Source: Actinosynnema sp042752395 (lineage in GTDB: Bacteria; Actinomycetota; Actinomycetes; Mycobacteriales; Pseudonocardiaceae). From it: a stretch of 64,000 nt of DNA. The position numbers and the translations under genes are program-made. Position 1 is the first letter of the stretch. Each line of letters opens with the position of its first letter. The notes below the pieces were generated by a model. The model was not told where the DNA came from. It did not search any database and saw nothing but the letters and a program-made list of their open reading frames with translations. Below, one piece after another: positions 26,651-36,033 of the stretch. The stretch is taken from assembly GCF_042752395.1 (NCBI RefSeq), contig NZ_JBHYXZ010000008.1, positions 40,701 through 104,700 on the forward strand, given 5' to 3'.

Positions 26651-27261
26651 AGGTCGTCCCCCTCTCCCCGCGGGCGCTCGTGGACGAGCTGGTCGCGCGG
26701 ATCGACGCGTTGCCGCGCTCGACCTGGGCCCGGGTGCTGGTCGACGGCGCCCCGCCGACCAGGCCGGGCGAGCTGGCCGACGCCCTGGTGGACCCGCTGC
26801 GCGCGTTGGGGCGGCCGGTGCTGCGGGTCTCGGCCGGGGACTACCTGCGGCCGGCGTCCGTGCGGCTGGAGTACGGCCACGAGGACCCGGACTCGTTCCG
26901 CGACTCGTGGCTGGACGTGGGCGGGCTGCTGCGCGAGGTGCTGGAACCGCTCGACCCCGGCGGGTCCGGCCGGGTGCTGCCCGCGTTGTGGAACGCGGCC
27001 ACGGACCGGGCGCACCGCGCCGACTACGTGACGCTGGGTACGGGCGGCGTGCTGCTGCTGGACGGCACGATGCTGCTGGACAAGTGGCTGCCCGCGGAGC
27101 TGGCCGTGCACCTGTGGCTGTCGGCGGGCGCGCTCGACCGGCAGATGCCCGACGAGTGGCGGTGGACGCTGCCCGCGTACGCCTCCTACGAGCCGCGGGC
27201 CGACGTGACGGTGCGCTACGACCACCCCGCGCGGCCCGCCCTCGTGGGTACAGTGGACTGA
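26647..27261 (+). CDS. Uridine kinase-like protein with degenerate P-loop
   Basis: 204 aa; resembles actinomycete proteins annotated as uridine kinase. The place expected for the nucleotide-binding loop reads VDGAPPTRPGELADAL (residues ~27-42), without the GxxxxGK[ST] lysine. Later motifs are kept: LRVSAGDYLRPASVRLEYG, SWLDVGGLLREVLEP, LLLDGTMLLDKWLP, VHLWLSAGALDRQ. I believe the missing lysine is common in this family, so kinase activity should not be assumed. GTG start coupled to the DUF402 stop. Confidence 0.75.
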   Translation: MKVVPLSPRALVDELVARIDALPRSTWARVLVDGAPPTRPGELADALVDPLRALGRPVLRVSAGDYLRPASVRLEYGHEDPDSFRDSWLDVGGLLREVLEPLDPGGSGRVLPALWNAATDRAHRADYVTLGTGGVLLLDGTMLLDKWLPAELAVHLWLSAGALDRQMPDEWRWTLPAYASYEPRADVTVRYDHPARPALVGTVD

Positions 27262-27280
27262 GATCGCGGGGAGGTGGGGC

Positions 27281-27556
27281 ATGGCCAGGCTGCGGCTGCT
27301 GTTGGCGCTGTGCCTGCCGGCCCTCTACGCCCTCGGCCTGCTCACCACGCCCACCGAGGTGCTGGCCGCCGTGACGGCCGTGGCCCTCGTGCTGCTGCTG
27401 CTCACCGCCTCACCGGTGGTGCAGGGCGCGCCCGCGTGGGTGCGGTCGCTGTCGATCCGCGAGAAGTCCCTGCGCGCCGCGTTCCTGCGGCTGCGCGACC
27501 CCGACGCGGCGGGACGCCCCCGTCCTCGAGCACCGGGACTCGGCCTCAGTTCCTGA
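27281..27556 (+). CDS. Small membrane protein (DUF6412-like)
   Basis: 91 aa with two hydrophobic segments (~4-24 and ~27-48) and a basic C-terminal tail (REKSLRAAFLRLRDPDAAGR). ATG at 27281 has GGGGAGG 7-13 bases before it. It immediately precedes the YidC paralogue (42 bp), and this pair is seen together in actinomycetes. Role unknown; a partner of the insertase is possible. Confidence 0.75.
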   Translation: MARLRLLLALCLPALYALGLLTTPTEVLAAVTAVALVLLLLTASPVVQGAPAWVRSLSIREKSLRAAFLRLRDPDAAGRPRPRAPGLGLSS

Positions 27557-27597
27557 CGGCCCGCAGTCCCCCCTTGCTCCGAGGATGGAGTTCCCCC

Positions 27598-28266
27598 TTG
27601 TTCCACGCTTTGGGCTCGGCCCTGGCCGGGTTCGCCACGCCCGCCCTGGCCATCGTCGCCTTCACCGTCGTCGTCCGACTGCTCATGCACCCGCTCAGCC
27701 GTGCCGCCGTGCGCGGCGAGAAAGCCCGCGCCGCGCTGGCGCCCGAGGTCCGCGCGCTGACCGAGAGGTACGGCAAGGACCGGGTCAAGCTCCAGGAGAA
27801 GACCATGGAGCTGTACCGGTCCAACAACACGTCCCTGCTGGCCGGGTGCCTGCCCGCGCTGGTGCAGGTGCCGTTCTTCATGGTCGTGTACCGGCTGGTC
27901 ACCACGCCGAACCCGCTGCTGGACGGCACGCTGCTCGGCGTGCCGCTGGGCACGCACTGGTTCGGCGTGTGGGCGCACACGCCGGTGTTCCTGGCGCTGT
28001 TCGCCGTGCTCGCGGCGGTCGCGTTCGGGACGTCCCGCTGGCAGGCGGCGGTCGCGGCGCGGGCCGGCGGGCCGCAGCCGCCGTTCGCGAGGCTGCTGCG
28101 GCTGATGCCGTTCGGCACGGTGCTGATCGCCGCCGTGCTGCCGCTGGCGGCCGGGATCTACCTGGTGACGACGACTACCTGGACCCTGCTGGAGCGAGCT
28201 TTCCTGTACCGCGCAATTCAGCTCCCGCCTCGTGCAGGTACTTCAGCACGAACCCGTACGACGTGA
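27598..28266 (+). CDS. YidC/Oxa1 family membrane insertase paralogue
   Basis: 222-aa YidC-like protein, shorter than the housekeeping YidC. Recognisable: first helix with VVRLLMHPLSRAAVRGEKAR, the charged hairpin (ALTERYGKDRVKLQEKTMELY), SLLAGCLPALVQVPFFMVVY, and three more membrane segments. TTG at 27598 is chosen because GGAG lies 7 bases upstream and the hydrophobic domain follows directly. The last ~30 residues lie in 92 bp that overlap the convergent desaturase gene, so its tail may be longer than in relatives. It probably helps insert a subset of membrane proteins. Confidence 0.82.
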   Translation: MFHALGSALAGFATPALAIVAFTVVVRLLMHPLSRAAVRGEKARAALAPEVRALTERYGKDRVKLQEKTMELYRSNNTSLLAGCLPALVQVPFFMVVYRLVTTPNPLLDGTLLGVPLGTHWFGVWAHTPVFLALFAVLAAVAFGTSRWQAAVAARAGGPQPPFARLLRLMPFGTVLIAAVLPLAAGIYLVTTTTWTLLERAFLYRAIQLPPRAGTSARTRTT

Positions 28267-29209
28267 ACAGGCCGCACTCGGCGTAGGAGACCGAGTGCCG
28301 CCCGCAGAAGTCGCGGACCAGCGCCTGCGCCCGGCGCAGGTGCGGCCGCGGCATGCTCGGGAACAGGTGGTGCTCGATCTGGTAGTTCAGGCCGCCGAGC
28401 AGGAAGTCGGTGAACCAGCCGCCGGTGACGTTGCGGGAGGTCAGCACCTGCTTGCGCAGGAAGTCGAGCTGGTGGCCGGCCTGCAGGACGGGCATGCCCT
28501 TGTGGTTGGGCGCGAACGAGATGCCCATGTAGACGCCGAACACGCCCTGGTGGATCGCGATGAACACGAGCGCCTTGCCGGGCGACATCAGCAGGAACAC
28601 CGCGCCGAGGTAGACCGCGAAGTGCACGGCCAGCAGCACCAGCTCCAGCCGCCAGCCCTTGACCTCGCGGCGCGCCGCGGCGGCCGTGCTGATCACGTGC
28701 AGGCTGAAGCCCTCCAGCAGGAGCAACGGGAAGAACAGGTACGCCTGGTGCTTGACGACCCAGCGGAAGAAGCCGCGCTTGCGCTCGGCCTGCTCGGCGC
28801 TGAACGCCAGCACGGCGATGTCGACGTCCGGGTCCTCGTCCTCGTGGTTGGGGTTGGCGTGGTGGCGGGTGTGCTTGCCCATCCACCAGCCGTAGCCGAC
28901 GCCGATGAGCAGGTTGCCCAGCAGCAGGCCCGCGGTCTGGTTCGCCCGGTGGTCGGCGAACACCTGCCGGTGCCCCGCGTCGTGGCCGAGGAACGCGATC
29001 TGGGTGTAGACGACACCGAGCACGGCGGCCGGCACGAGCTGCCACCACGAGTCGCCGATCAGCACCATCGCGGCCCCGGTGAGGCCGAACGCGGCGATGA
29101 CGACGACCAGGAACGTGACGTAGAAACCGATGCGCCGGTCCAGCAGCCCCTGCTGCTTGACCAACCTGGACAGTTCAGCGAAATCGCTGCCGCGGGCTTG
29201 GGTGCTCAC
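28175..29209 (-). CDS. Membrane fatty acid desaturase
   Basis: 344-aa acyl desaturase with four predicted membrane helices and the three di-iron histidine boxes: HDAGH (~76-80), HTRHH (~113-117) and QIEHH (~282-286). The spacing and QxxHH third box fit front-end/acyl-lipid desaturases of actinobacteria. It introduces a double bond into membrane fatty acids using O2 and reduced ferredoxin or similar. ATG at 29209. Its 3' end overlaps the convergent YidC paralogue. Confidence 0.94.
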   Translation of the reverse strand: MSTQARGSDFAELSRLVKQQGLLDRRIGFYVTFLVVVIAAFGLTGAAMVLIGDSWWQLVPAAVLGVVYTQIAFLGHDAGHRQVFADHRANQTAGLLLGNLLIGVGYGWWMGKHTRHHANPNHEDEDPDVDIAVLAFSAEQAERKRGFFRWVVKHQAYLFFPLLLLEGFSLHVISTAAAARREVKGWRLELVLLAVHFAVYLGAVFLLMSPGKALVFIAIHQGVFGVYMGISFAPNHKGMPVLQAGHQLDFLRKQVLTSRNVTGGWFTDFLLGGLNYQIEHHLFPSMPRPHLRRAQALVRDFCGRHSVSYAECGLFTSYGFVLKYLHEAGAELRGTGKLAPAGSR

Positions 29210-29242
29210 CCCCGGCAGGGTACGGCGCGCCGGGCGGCCGGC

Positions 29243-30784
29243 TCAGGCCAGCCTGAGTTGCAACTGGGCGAACAACCGCACCAGCGGGTCGTCCAGGTCG
29301 AACCCGCCGACCTCCGCCGCACGTCGGACGCGGTACCGCAGCGTGTTGGGGTGGACGTGCAGCTTCGCCGCCGCGCTCTTGACGTCGCCGAAGTCGTCCA
29401 GGTAGGCCAGCAGGGAACGGGCCAGCTCGCCGTCCAGCCGGTCGAGCCGCGGGTCGCGGATGCGCGGGTGCTCGGCCAGCAGCGCGAGGGTTTCGCTCAC
29501 CAGCACCTGCGAGCGGACGTCCTCCAGCGTCGCCACCTCGGCGTCGAGGTCGCGGGACATCGCGTCGAGCACCCGGTCCGCCTCCGCCCGGGAGACCATG
29601 ACCTCGTCCACCGTGGGCACCGTGGAGCCGATCGCGGCCTGCACCCGCAGGTTCATGTGCTTGCGCGCGGCGGCCACGATCTCCTTGGTCAACGTGAGCA
29701 GCGGCGCCTTCGGCGGCAGGTCCGTGAGCAGCGCGTACGTGCGGCCGCCGCGCTGGCTGACCAGGGCGCTGCGCCGGTACGCGGCGGCGTGCACGGAGAT
29801 CAGGCTCGTCATCTCGGCGCGGCGCAGCTCGTGCTCGGTGCGGTCGGCGTGCTCCTGGCCGCGCAGCGCGAACACCACGACCGCGGCGGGCTTCTCCGGG
29901 TCCGCGCCGATCTGCTCGGCGATCGCCCCGGCGTCCATCCGGCCGTCGAGCAGGGACGCGAGCAGGTTCTCCCGGAACGCGGCGGCCGGCTCCCGCTGCT
30001 GCACCAGGTGCAGGGCCGTGACGCGGGCCGCGCCGAGCAGGGCGCGCTCGGCCCGCTCGGTCAGCGGCGTGCCGCCCTCCTGCACCCAGATCGTGCCGAG
30101 CGGCTGCTTGCCGGCGTGGATGCCGACCGCGATGCGGCGGCGGATGCCCAGCTCGGGCCGTTCCTCGATGCGGACCACGTCCTCGCCGGAGCGCAGGCGC
30201 TGGTAGACGCCCCACTCGCGGAGCATCTTGAGGTACGGCTCCGGTCCCTGCCGGCCCAGGATGGACAGCCGGCGCAGCTCGTCCACCTCGTCGGTGGAGC
30301 GGGAGTAGGCGAGCACGCGGCTCGCGGTGTCCTCGATGCTGACGATGCCGCCGGTCAGCGAGGCGATCGTCTGGGCCAGGCCGAACAGGTCGCCGAGCAC
30401 CTCGCCCGCGCCCGCGTCGGCCGTCACCCGGGCGTTGTGCACCACGCCCCGGGCCAGCGCCTCCAGGTGCTCCCAGCGGACTTCGGGCCGCACCGCCAGC
30501 AACGCCACGCCCGCGTCCGCCGCCGCCTGCCGCAGCACCGGCGACGGGGTGTCCACCTTGACCGCCACGGCCGCCGCGCCGCCCGCCCCGGCCGCCCTGA
30601 CCAGCGGGGCCGCCGCCCGGCCGCGCGCGCCGACGACGAGCGCGAGGTCGCCGTGCCGCACGTCCGGCGTGTCGTCCGGGTCGAGGATGACCACGTCGAG
30701 GACGTCGGCCTCCAGCCCGTGCGGCGCGACCTGCACCTCGACCAGCGGATCGCCGAGCGCGATCAGGACCTGCCGCAGGCTCAT
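29243..30784 (-). CDS. pruC: PucR-type regulator of proline catabolism (PruC-like)
   Basis: 513 aa from MSLRQVL at 30784 (an ATG at 30802 would add six residues). The N-terminal PucR domain spans ~1-115, a GAF-like centre ~125-240, and the C-terminal PucR HTH_30 is DFGDVKSAAAKLHVHPNTLR followed by YRVRRAAEV. It diverges from pruA-pruB with ~116 bp between, the same arrangement as Rv1186c next to Rv1187-Rv1188. It very probably activates the proline genes in response to proline or its product. Confidence 0.9.
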   Translation of the reverse strand: MSLRQVLIALGDPLVEVQVAPHGLEADVLDVVILDPDDTPDVRHGDLALVVGARGRAAAPLVRAAGAGGAAAVAVKVDTPSPVLRQAAADAGVALLAVRPEVRWEHLEALARGVVHNARVTADAGAGEVLGDLFGLAQTIASLTGGIVSIEDTASRVLAYSRSTDEVDELRRLSILGRQGPEPYLKMLREWGVYQRLRSGEDVVRIEERPELGIRRRIAVGIHAGKQPLGTIWVQEGGTPLTERAERALLGAARVTALHLVQQREPAAAFRENLLASLLDGRMDAGAIAEQIGADPEKPAAVVVFALRGQEHADRTEHELRRAEMTSLISVHAAAYRRSALVSQRGGRTYALLTDLPPKAPLLTLTKEIVAAARKHMNLRVQAAIGSTVPTVDEVMVSRAEADRVLDAMSRDLDAEVATLEDVRSQVLVSETLALLAEHPRIRDPRLDRLDGELARSLLAYLDDFGDVKSAAAKLHVHPNTLRYRVRRAAEVGGFDLDDPLVRLFAQLQLRLA

Positions 30785-30788
30785 CTTT

Positions 30789-30882
30789 TTGTCCAGTTCC
30801 ACAACGACGGGGGGCCAAGCCTAGACGTGCGGACAACGGGTCGCAGGGTTGGAAGTCCTACCGTGGGGACAACCCCAACCCT
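30789..30882 (+). promoter_or_regulatory. Proline operon control region
   Basis: GGACAAC occurs as a direct repeat at 30831-30837 and 30867-30873, with TTGTCC in the opposite sense at 30789-30794. An inverted repeat AGGGTTGG (30845-30852) / CCAACCCT (30875-30882) overlaps the second copy. These are candidate sites for the divergent PucR-type activator; no strong -35/-10 pair stands out. Confidence 0.5.
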
Positions 30883-30900
30883 GTGGCGAAGGAGCTGCTT

Positions 30901-32526
<1,626 letters not shown>

Positions 32527-32528
32527 TC

Positions 32529-33452
32529 ATGCTCCGCTCCGCGCTGCTCGCCGCCTCGCGCTCCGGCGCCATCCGCGAGCTGGTCGAACGCACCCCGCTG
32601 ACCCGGCCGGTGGTCAAGCGCTTCATCTCCGGCGACGACGTGGACGCGGCCGTCGCCACCACCGGCGAGGTGCTGGCCGACGGCCGGTACGTCACCCTCG
32701 ACCACCTCGGCGAGGACACCCGGGACGCGGCGCAGGCCGACGCCACTGTCGAGGCGTACCTGGACCTGCTGGCCCGGCTGGACCGCGCCGGGCACACCGC
32801 GCGGGCCGAGGTGTCGGTGAAGCTGTCCGCGGTGGGCCAGTTCCTGCCCGTGGACGGCGAGAAGATCGCGCTGGAGAACGCCCGCCGCATCTGCGCGGCG
32901 GCCGGCGCGGTCGGCACCACGGTCACCCTGGACATGGAGGACCACACCACCACCGATTCCACTTTGGGCATCCTGCGGGAGCTGCGGGTGGACTTCCCGT
33001 GGGTGGGGGCGGTGCTCCAGGCGTACCTCAAGCGGACCGAGCAGGACTGCCGCGACCTCGCGCACGCCGGGTCGCGGGTGCGGCTGTGCAAGGGCGCGTA
33101 CCGGGAACCCGCGTCGGTGGCGTACCAGGACAAGTCCGATGTGGACCGTTCGTACGTGCGGTGCCTGAAGGTGCTGATGGCGGGCGAGGGCTACCCGATG
33201 GTCGCCTCGCACGACCCGCGGCTGATCGCCATCGCGGGCGAGCTGGCCGCGGACCGGTCGCCGGACAGCTACGAGTACCAGATGCTGTACGGCATCCGGC
33301 CCGACGAGCAGCGCCGCATCGCCGCCGCGGGCAACCGCATGCGCGTCTACGTGCCCTACGGCGACGAGTGGTACGGCTACTTCATGCGGCGGCTGGCCGA
33401 GCGGCCCGCGAACGTGGCGTTCTTCCTCCGCTCGCTGGTCACCACGGGTTAG
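32529..33452 (+). CDS. pruB: Proline dehydrogenase
   Basis: 307-aa monofunctional, FAD-dependent enzyme converting proline to pyrroline-5-carboxylate, first step of the pathway. TIM-barrel motifs: EVSVKLSAVGQFLP, TLDMEDHTTTDSTL, VLQAYLKRTEQDCRD, RLCKGAYREPASVAYQ, and the C-terminal RVYVPYGDEWYGYFMRRLAERP. ATG at 32529; a GTG at 32523 overlapping the pruA stop (GTGA) is an alternative start. Either way it is co-transcribed and coupled with pruA. Its end overlaps the convergent STAND gene by 14 bp. Confidence 0.95.
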   Translation: MLRSALLAASRSGAIRELVERTPLTRPVVKRFISGDDVDAAVATTGEVLADGRYVTLDHLGEDTRDAAQADATVEAYLDLLARLDRAGHTARAEVSVKLSAVGQFLPVDGEKIALENARRICAAAGAVGTTVTLDMEDHTTTDSTLGILRELRVDFPWVGAVLQAYLKRTEQDCRDLAHAGSRVRLCKGAYREPASVAYQDKSDVDRSYVRCLKVLMAGEGYPMVASHDPRLIAIAGELAADRSPDSYEYQMLYGIRPDEQRRIAAAGNRMRVYVPYGDEWYGYFMRRLAERPANVAFFLRSLVTTG

Positions 33453-35946
33453 CCGGTTCCGACATCGCGCGCATCCGGGCGCGCGCCGCCTCCGGGTCGG
33501 CGTGCGCCCGGACCACCGCGTCCACCGCCTCCTCGGCCCGCATGAACACGTCCGGCGTGGCGTGCGAGTTGCGCAGCACCACCATCGCCCGGTGTGCCAA
33601 GGACAGCGCGCGCTCCACGTGCCTGCCCGACTCGGCGCACACCCGCGCGTACAGCGACAACGTGTCGGCGTAACGGGGTTCGGCGGCCAGCTCGTCGGCC
33701 GTGTGGGTCAGGTGCCACACGAGCACGGCCAGCCGGGCGCGGCCCGACGCCTCCGGGTCGGACCGGTCGTGCAGCAGCACGGCGGTCCGGTGCAGCGCCA
33801 CGGCGTACGCGACCGGCGCGGACCGGCTGCGGCCGAGCAGGTCGCGCCGGATGCCGACCACCTGCTCGGCGGCGCGCAGCGCGAGGTGGCCGTGGTCGTG
33901 CGCGGCCAGGCTGTCCGCGAGGTCCCGCAACGCCGAGGCGAGCGTGGCCGCGTGCGCGACCGGTGGTCGGTGCGGCAACCGCGGCGCCACCGCCAGCACC
34001 TCGTCCACGAGCCTCCGCGCCTCGTCCTCGCGGCCGGCGGCGAGCAGCAGCCGGGCCAGCCTCGACCGCGCGACGGCGTACGGGACCTGGTGGTCGACCG
34101 GGTGGCGGACCGCCAGCGGGCGCAGCAGCTCCACCGCCTCCTCGGCGGCGGTGAGGCGCTCCGGGCCGCGCAGCACCTCGACCTGGTCGCCGAGCGCGAC
34201 CGCCAGGTGGCCGACGGCGTGCGGGTCGCCGTCACGGGCGATCCGGCGGCGCACCAGGACCGCCTCCTCGGCCGCGCGCACGGCGTCGGCGTCGCGTTCG
34301 AGCGCGCCCAGCAACGCGCTCAGCCCGCCCAGCGCGCCCGCCAGCTCCGGTTCGAAGTCGCGCGGGTTGGCGCGGGCGAGCCTGCGCAACACCCCGATCG
34401 ACTCCTCCACCACCGGCACTGCCTCGTCCCGCCTGCCCTGCCCGGACAGCAGGTCGGCGAGCGCGGCGAGCGTGCGGGCGAACTCGGCCTCGTAGCGCGG
34501 GTCCGCCTCGGCCACCTCGCGCCACCGGGCCAGCGCGAGCCGCGTGACGCGGGCGGCCTCGTCGGGGCGGCCGGCGTCGAACAGCCGCACCGCGTGGTGG
34601 TGGGTGACCTTGGCCAGGTCCACCCGGAACAGCGCCGGGTGCGCGGCGGCGAGGTCGCGGTAGCGGGCGGCGGCCTCGCCGACCGCCGTCAGCGCCTCGT
34701 CCCGGCGGCCGACCGCGGCGTACCGCTGGCCGAGCCGGTCGAGCGCGCCGGCCAGGTGCGGCACGCAGTCCTCGTCCTCGGCGGCGGCGACCCGGCACAG
34801 CGCCACCGCCTCCTCCGACGTGGCCAGCGCGTCCTCCGGGCGGCCGACGGCGACGTGGCGCAACGCCAGGTCCGCCACCGCGTCGACGAGCGCCGGGCGG
34901 TGCTCGACCGGGTCCTCCTCGGCCAGCTCCCGGTACCGGGCGACCTCCTGGCGGGCGGCGGCGAGGGCTTCCTCGTGGAGCCCGGCCAGGGCGGCGCGGG
35001 CGGCCAGCACGCCGTGCAGCTCGGCGAGTTCCGGCTTCCCGGCGGTGGCGGCGCGGTGGTCGAGCAGGGTCCGGGTGAGCAGCGCGGGCAGCGGGTCGCC
35101 GTGGAACCGGGGGTCGTCGAACACGTGCCGGGCGACGGCCGCGGCCGCCGTCGGCGACTCGACCAGCGCCCGCAGGGTGGCGCAGGTGGCGGTGCGGGCC
35201 AGGTCCGGCTCGGCGGTGAACAGCTCCTCGGCGCGGCGGCGGACGTGCGGCCAGCGGTCGGCGGCGCGGAGCAGGGTCTCCAGGGCCTCGGGCGTGCGCG
35301 AGGGCGTGATCCGCTCGTCCAGCAGCGTGACGGCCAGCACGTCCTCCGCCAACCGGCCGCGGGTGGGCGGGTTCGGGTCGACGGCGATGAGCCGGCGCAC
35401 CAGCCCCACCGGGTCGTCGGCGGACGCGCCGTGCACGGCGGCGAGCGCGGCCAGGTGCAGGTCGTGCAGCGTCGGCACGTCCGGCGGCATCACGGTCGGG
35501 CAGGGCAGGCCGAGCACGTCGGCGAAGTGGGCGCAGGCGGCGGCGAAGGACGGGCCGTGCTCGTCGGGGCGGGCCTCGACGGCCAGCTCGGCGCAGGGGC
35601 AGCCGAAGTCGGCCGCGCGTTGCCGGACCGCGGACCACCACCAACCGGCGTCGCGCGCGACCAGCAGGATCCGGGTCCGGTCGGTGGCCGCCGAGATCAG
35701 GTAGCGCAGGTCGTGCCACGGGATGAGATCGGCGTCGTCCACGACGCGGACGGTGGAGCCGGCGGCGAAGTGCACCGCGAGCCGCGTCTTGCCCACCCCG
35801 GCCGGGCCGTGCAGGAGCAGCACGGAGAGCACCCCGTCGCCGTCGCGCCACCGGGTCAGGGCGGCCAGCTCCTCGACCCGGCCGTGGAACGGCACCACCG
35901 CCCGCCTGGGGTCCAGCAGCTCACCGGGCGAGGGGGTGCGGTCCAC
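33439..35946 (-). CDS. STAND-type P-loop ATPase with TPR repeats
   Basis: 835 aa. Near the N-terminus FHGRVEELAALTRW is followed by Walker A LLHGPAGVGKTRLAVHF (~42-58) and Walker B-like VRVVDDADLI. From ~330 to the C-terminus the protein is a long series of TPR-like helical pairs (GRPEDALATSEEAVALCR, AGRPDEAARVTRLALARWRE and others). This fits signal-transduction ATPases with a sensor array, common in actinomycetes, but no effector domain is seen. GTG at 35946 has AGGA 7 bases upstream. It diverges from the DNA polymerase-like gene by 87 bp. Role unknown; regulatory or defence functions are both conceivable. Confidence 0.82.
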   Translation of the reverse strand: MDRTPSPGELLDPRRAVVPFHGRVEELAALTRWRDGDGVLSVLLLHGPAGVGKTRLAVHFAAGSTVRVVDDADLIPWHDLRYLISAATDRTRILLVARDAGWWWSAVRQRAADFGCPCAELAVEARPDEHGPSFAAACAHFADVLGLPCPTVMPPDVPTLHDLHLAALAAVHGASADDPVGLVRRLIAVDPNPPTRGRLAEDVLAVTLLDERITPSRTPEALETLLRAADRWPHVRRRAEELFTAEPDLARTATCATLRALVESPTAAAAVARHVFDDPRFHGDPLPALLTRTLLDHRAATAGKPELAELHGVLAARAALAGLHEEALAAARQEVARYRELAEEDPVEHRPALVDAVADLALRHVAVGRPEDALATSEEAVALCRVAAAEDEDCVPHLAGALDRLGQRYAAVGRRDEALTAVGEAAARYRDLAAAHPALFRVDLAKVTHHHAVRLFDAGRPDEAARVTRLALARWREVAEADPRYEAEFARTLAALADLLSGQGRRDEAVPVVEESIGVLRRLARANPRDFEPELAGALGGLSALLGALERDADAVRAAEEAVLVRRRIARDGDPHAVGHLAVALGDQVEVLRGPERLTAAEEAVELLRPLAVRHPVDHQVPYAVARSRLARLLLAAGREDEARRLVDEVLAVAPRLPHRPPVAHAATLASALRDLADSLAAHDHGHLALRAAEQVVGIRRDLLGRSRSAPVAYAVALHRTAVLLHDRSDPEASGRARLAVLVWHLTHTADELAAEPRYADTLSLYARVCAESGRHVERALSLAHRAMVVLRNSHATPDVFMRAEEAVDAVVRAHADPEAARARMRAMSEPANPW

Positions 35947-36033
35947 CGGCACATCCTGGCCCGCACGCCTCCGCCACGATCGGGTGACCGGCGGCCACCG
36001 GGACTGTCGGTGCCGGCGAGCACAATCGGGGAC

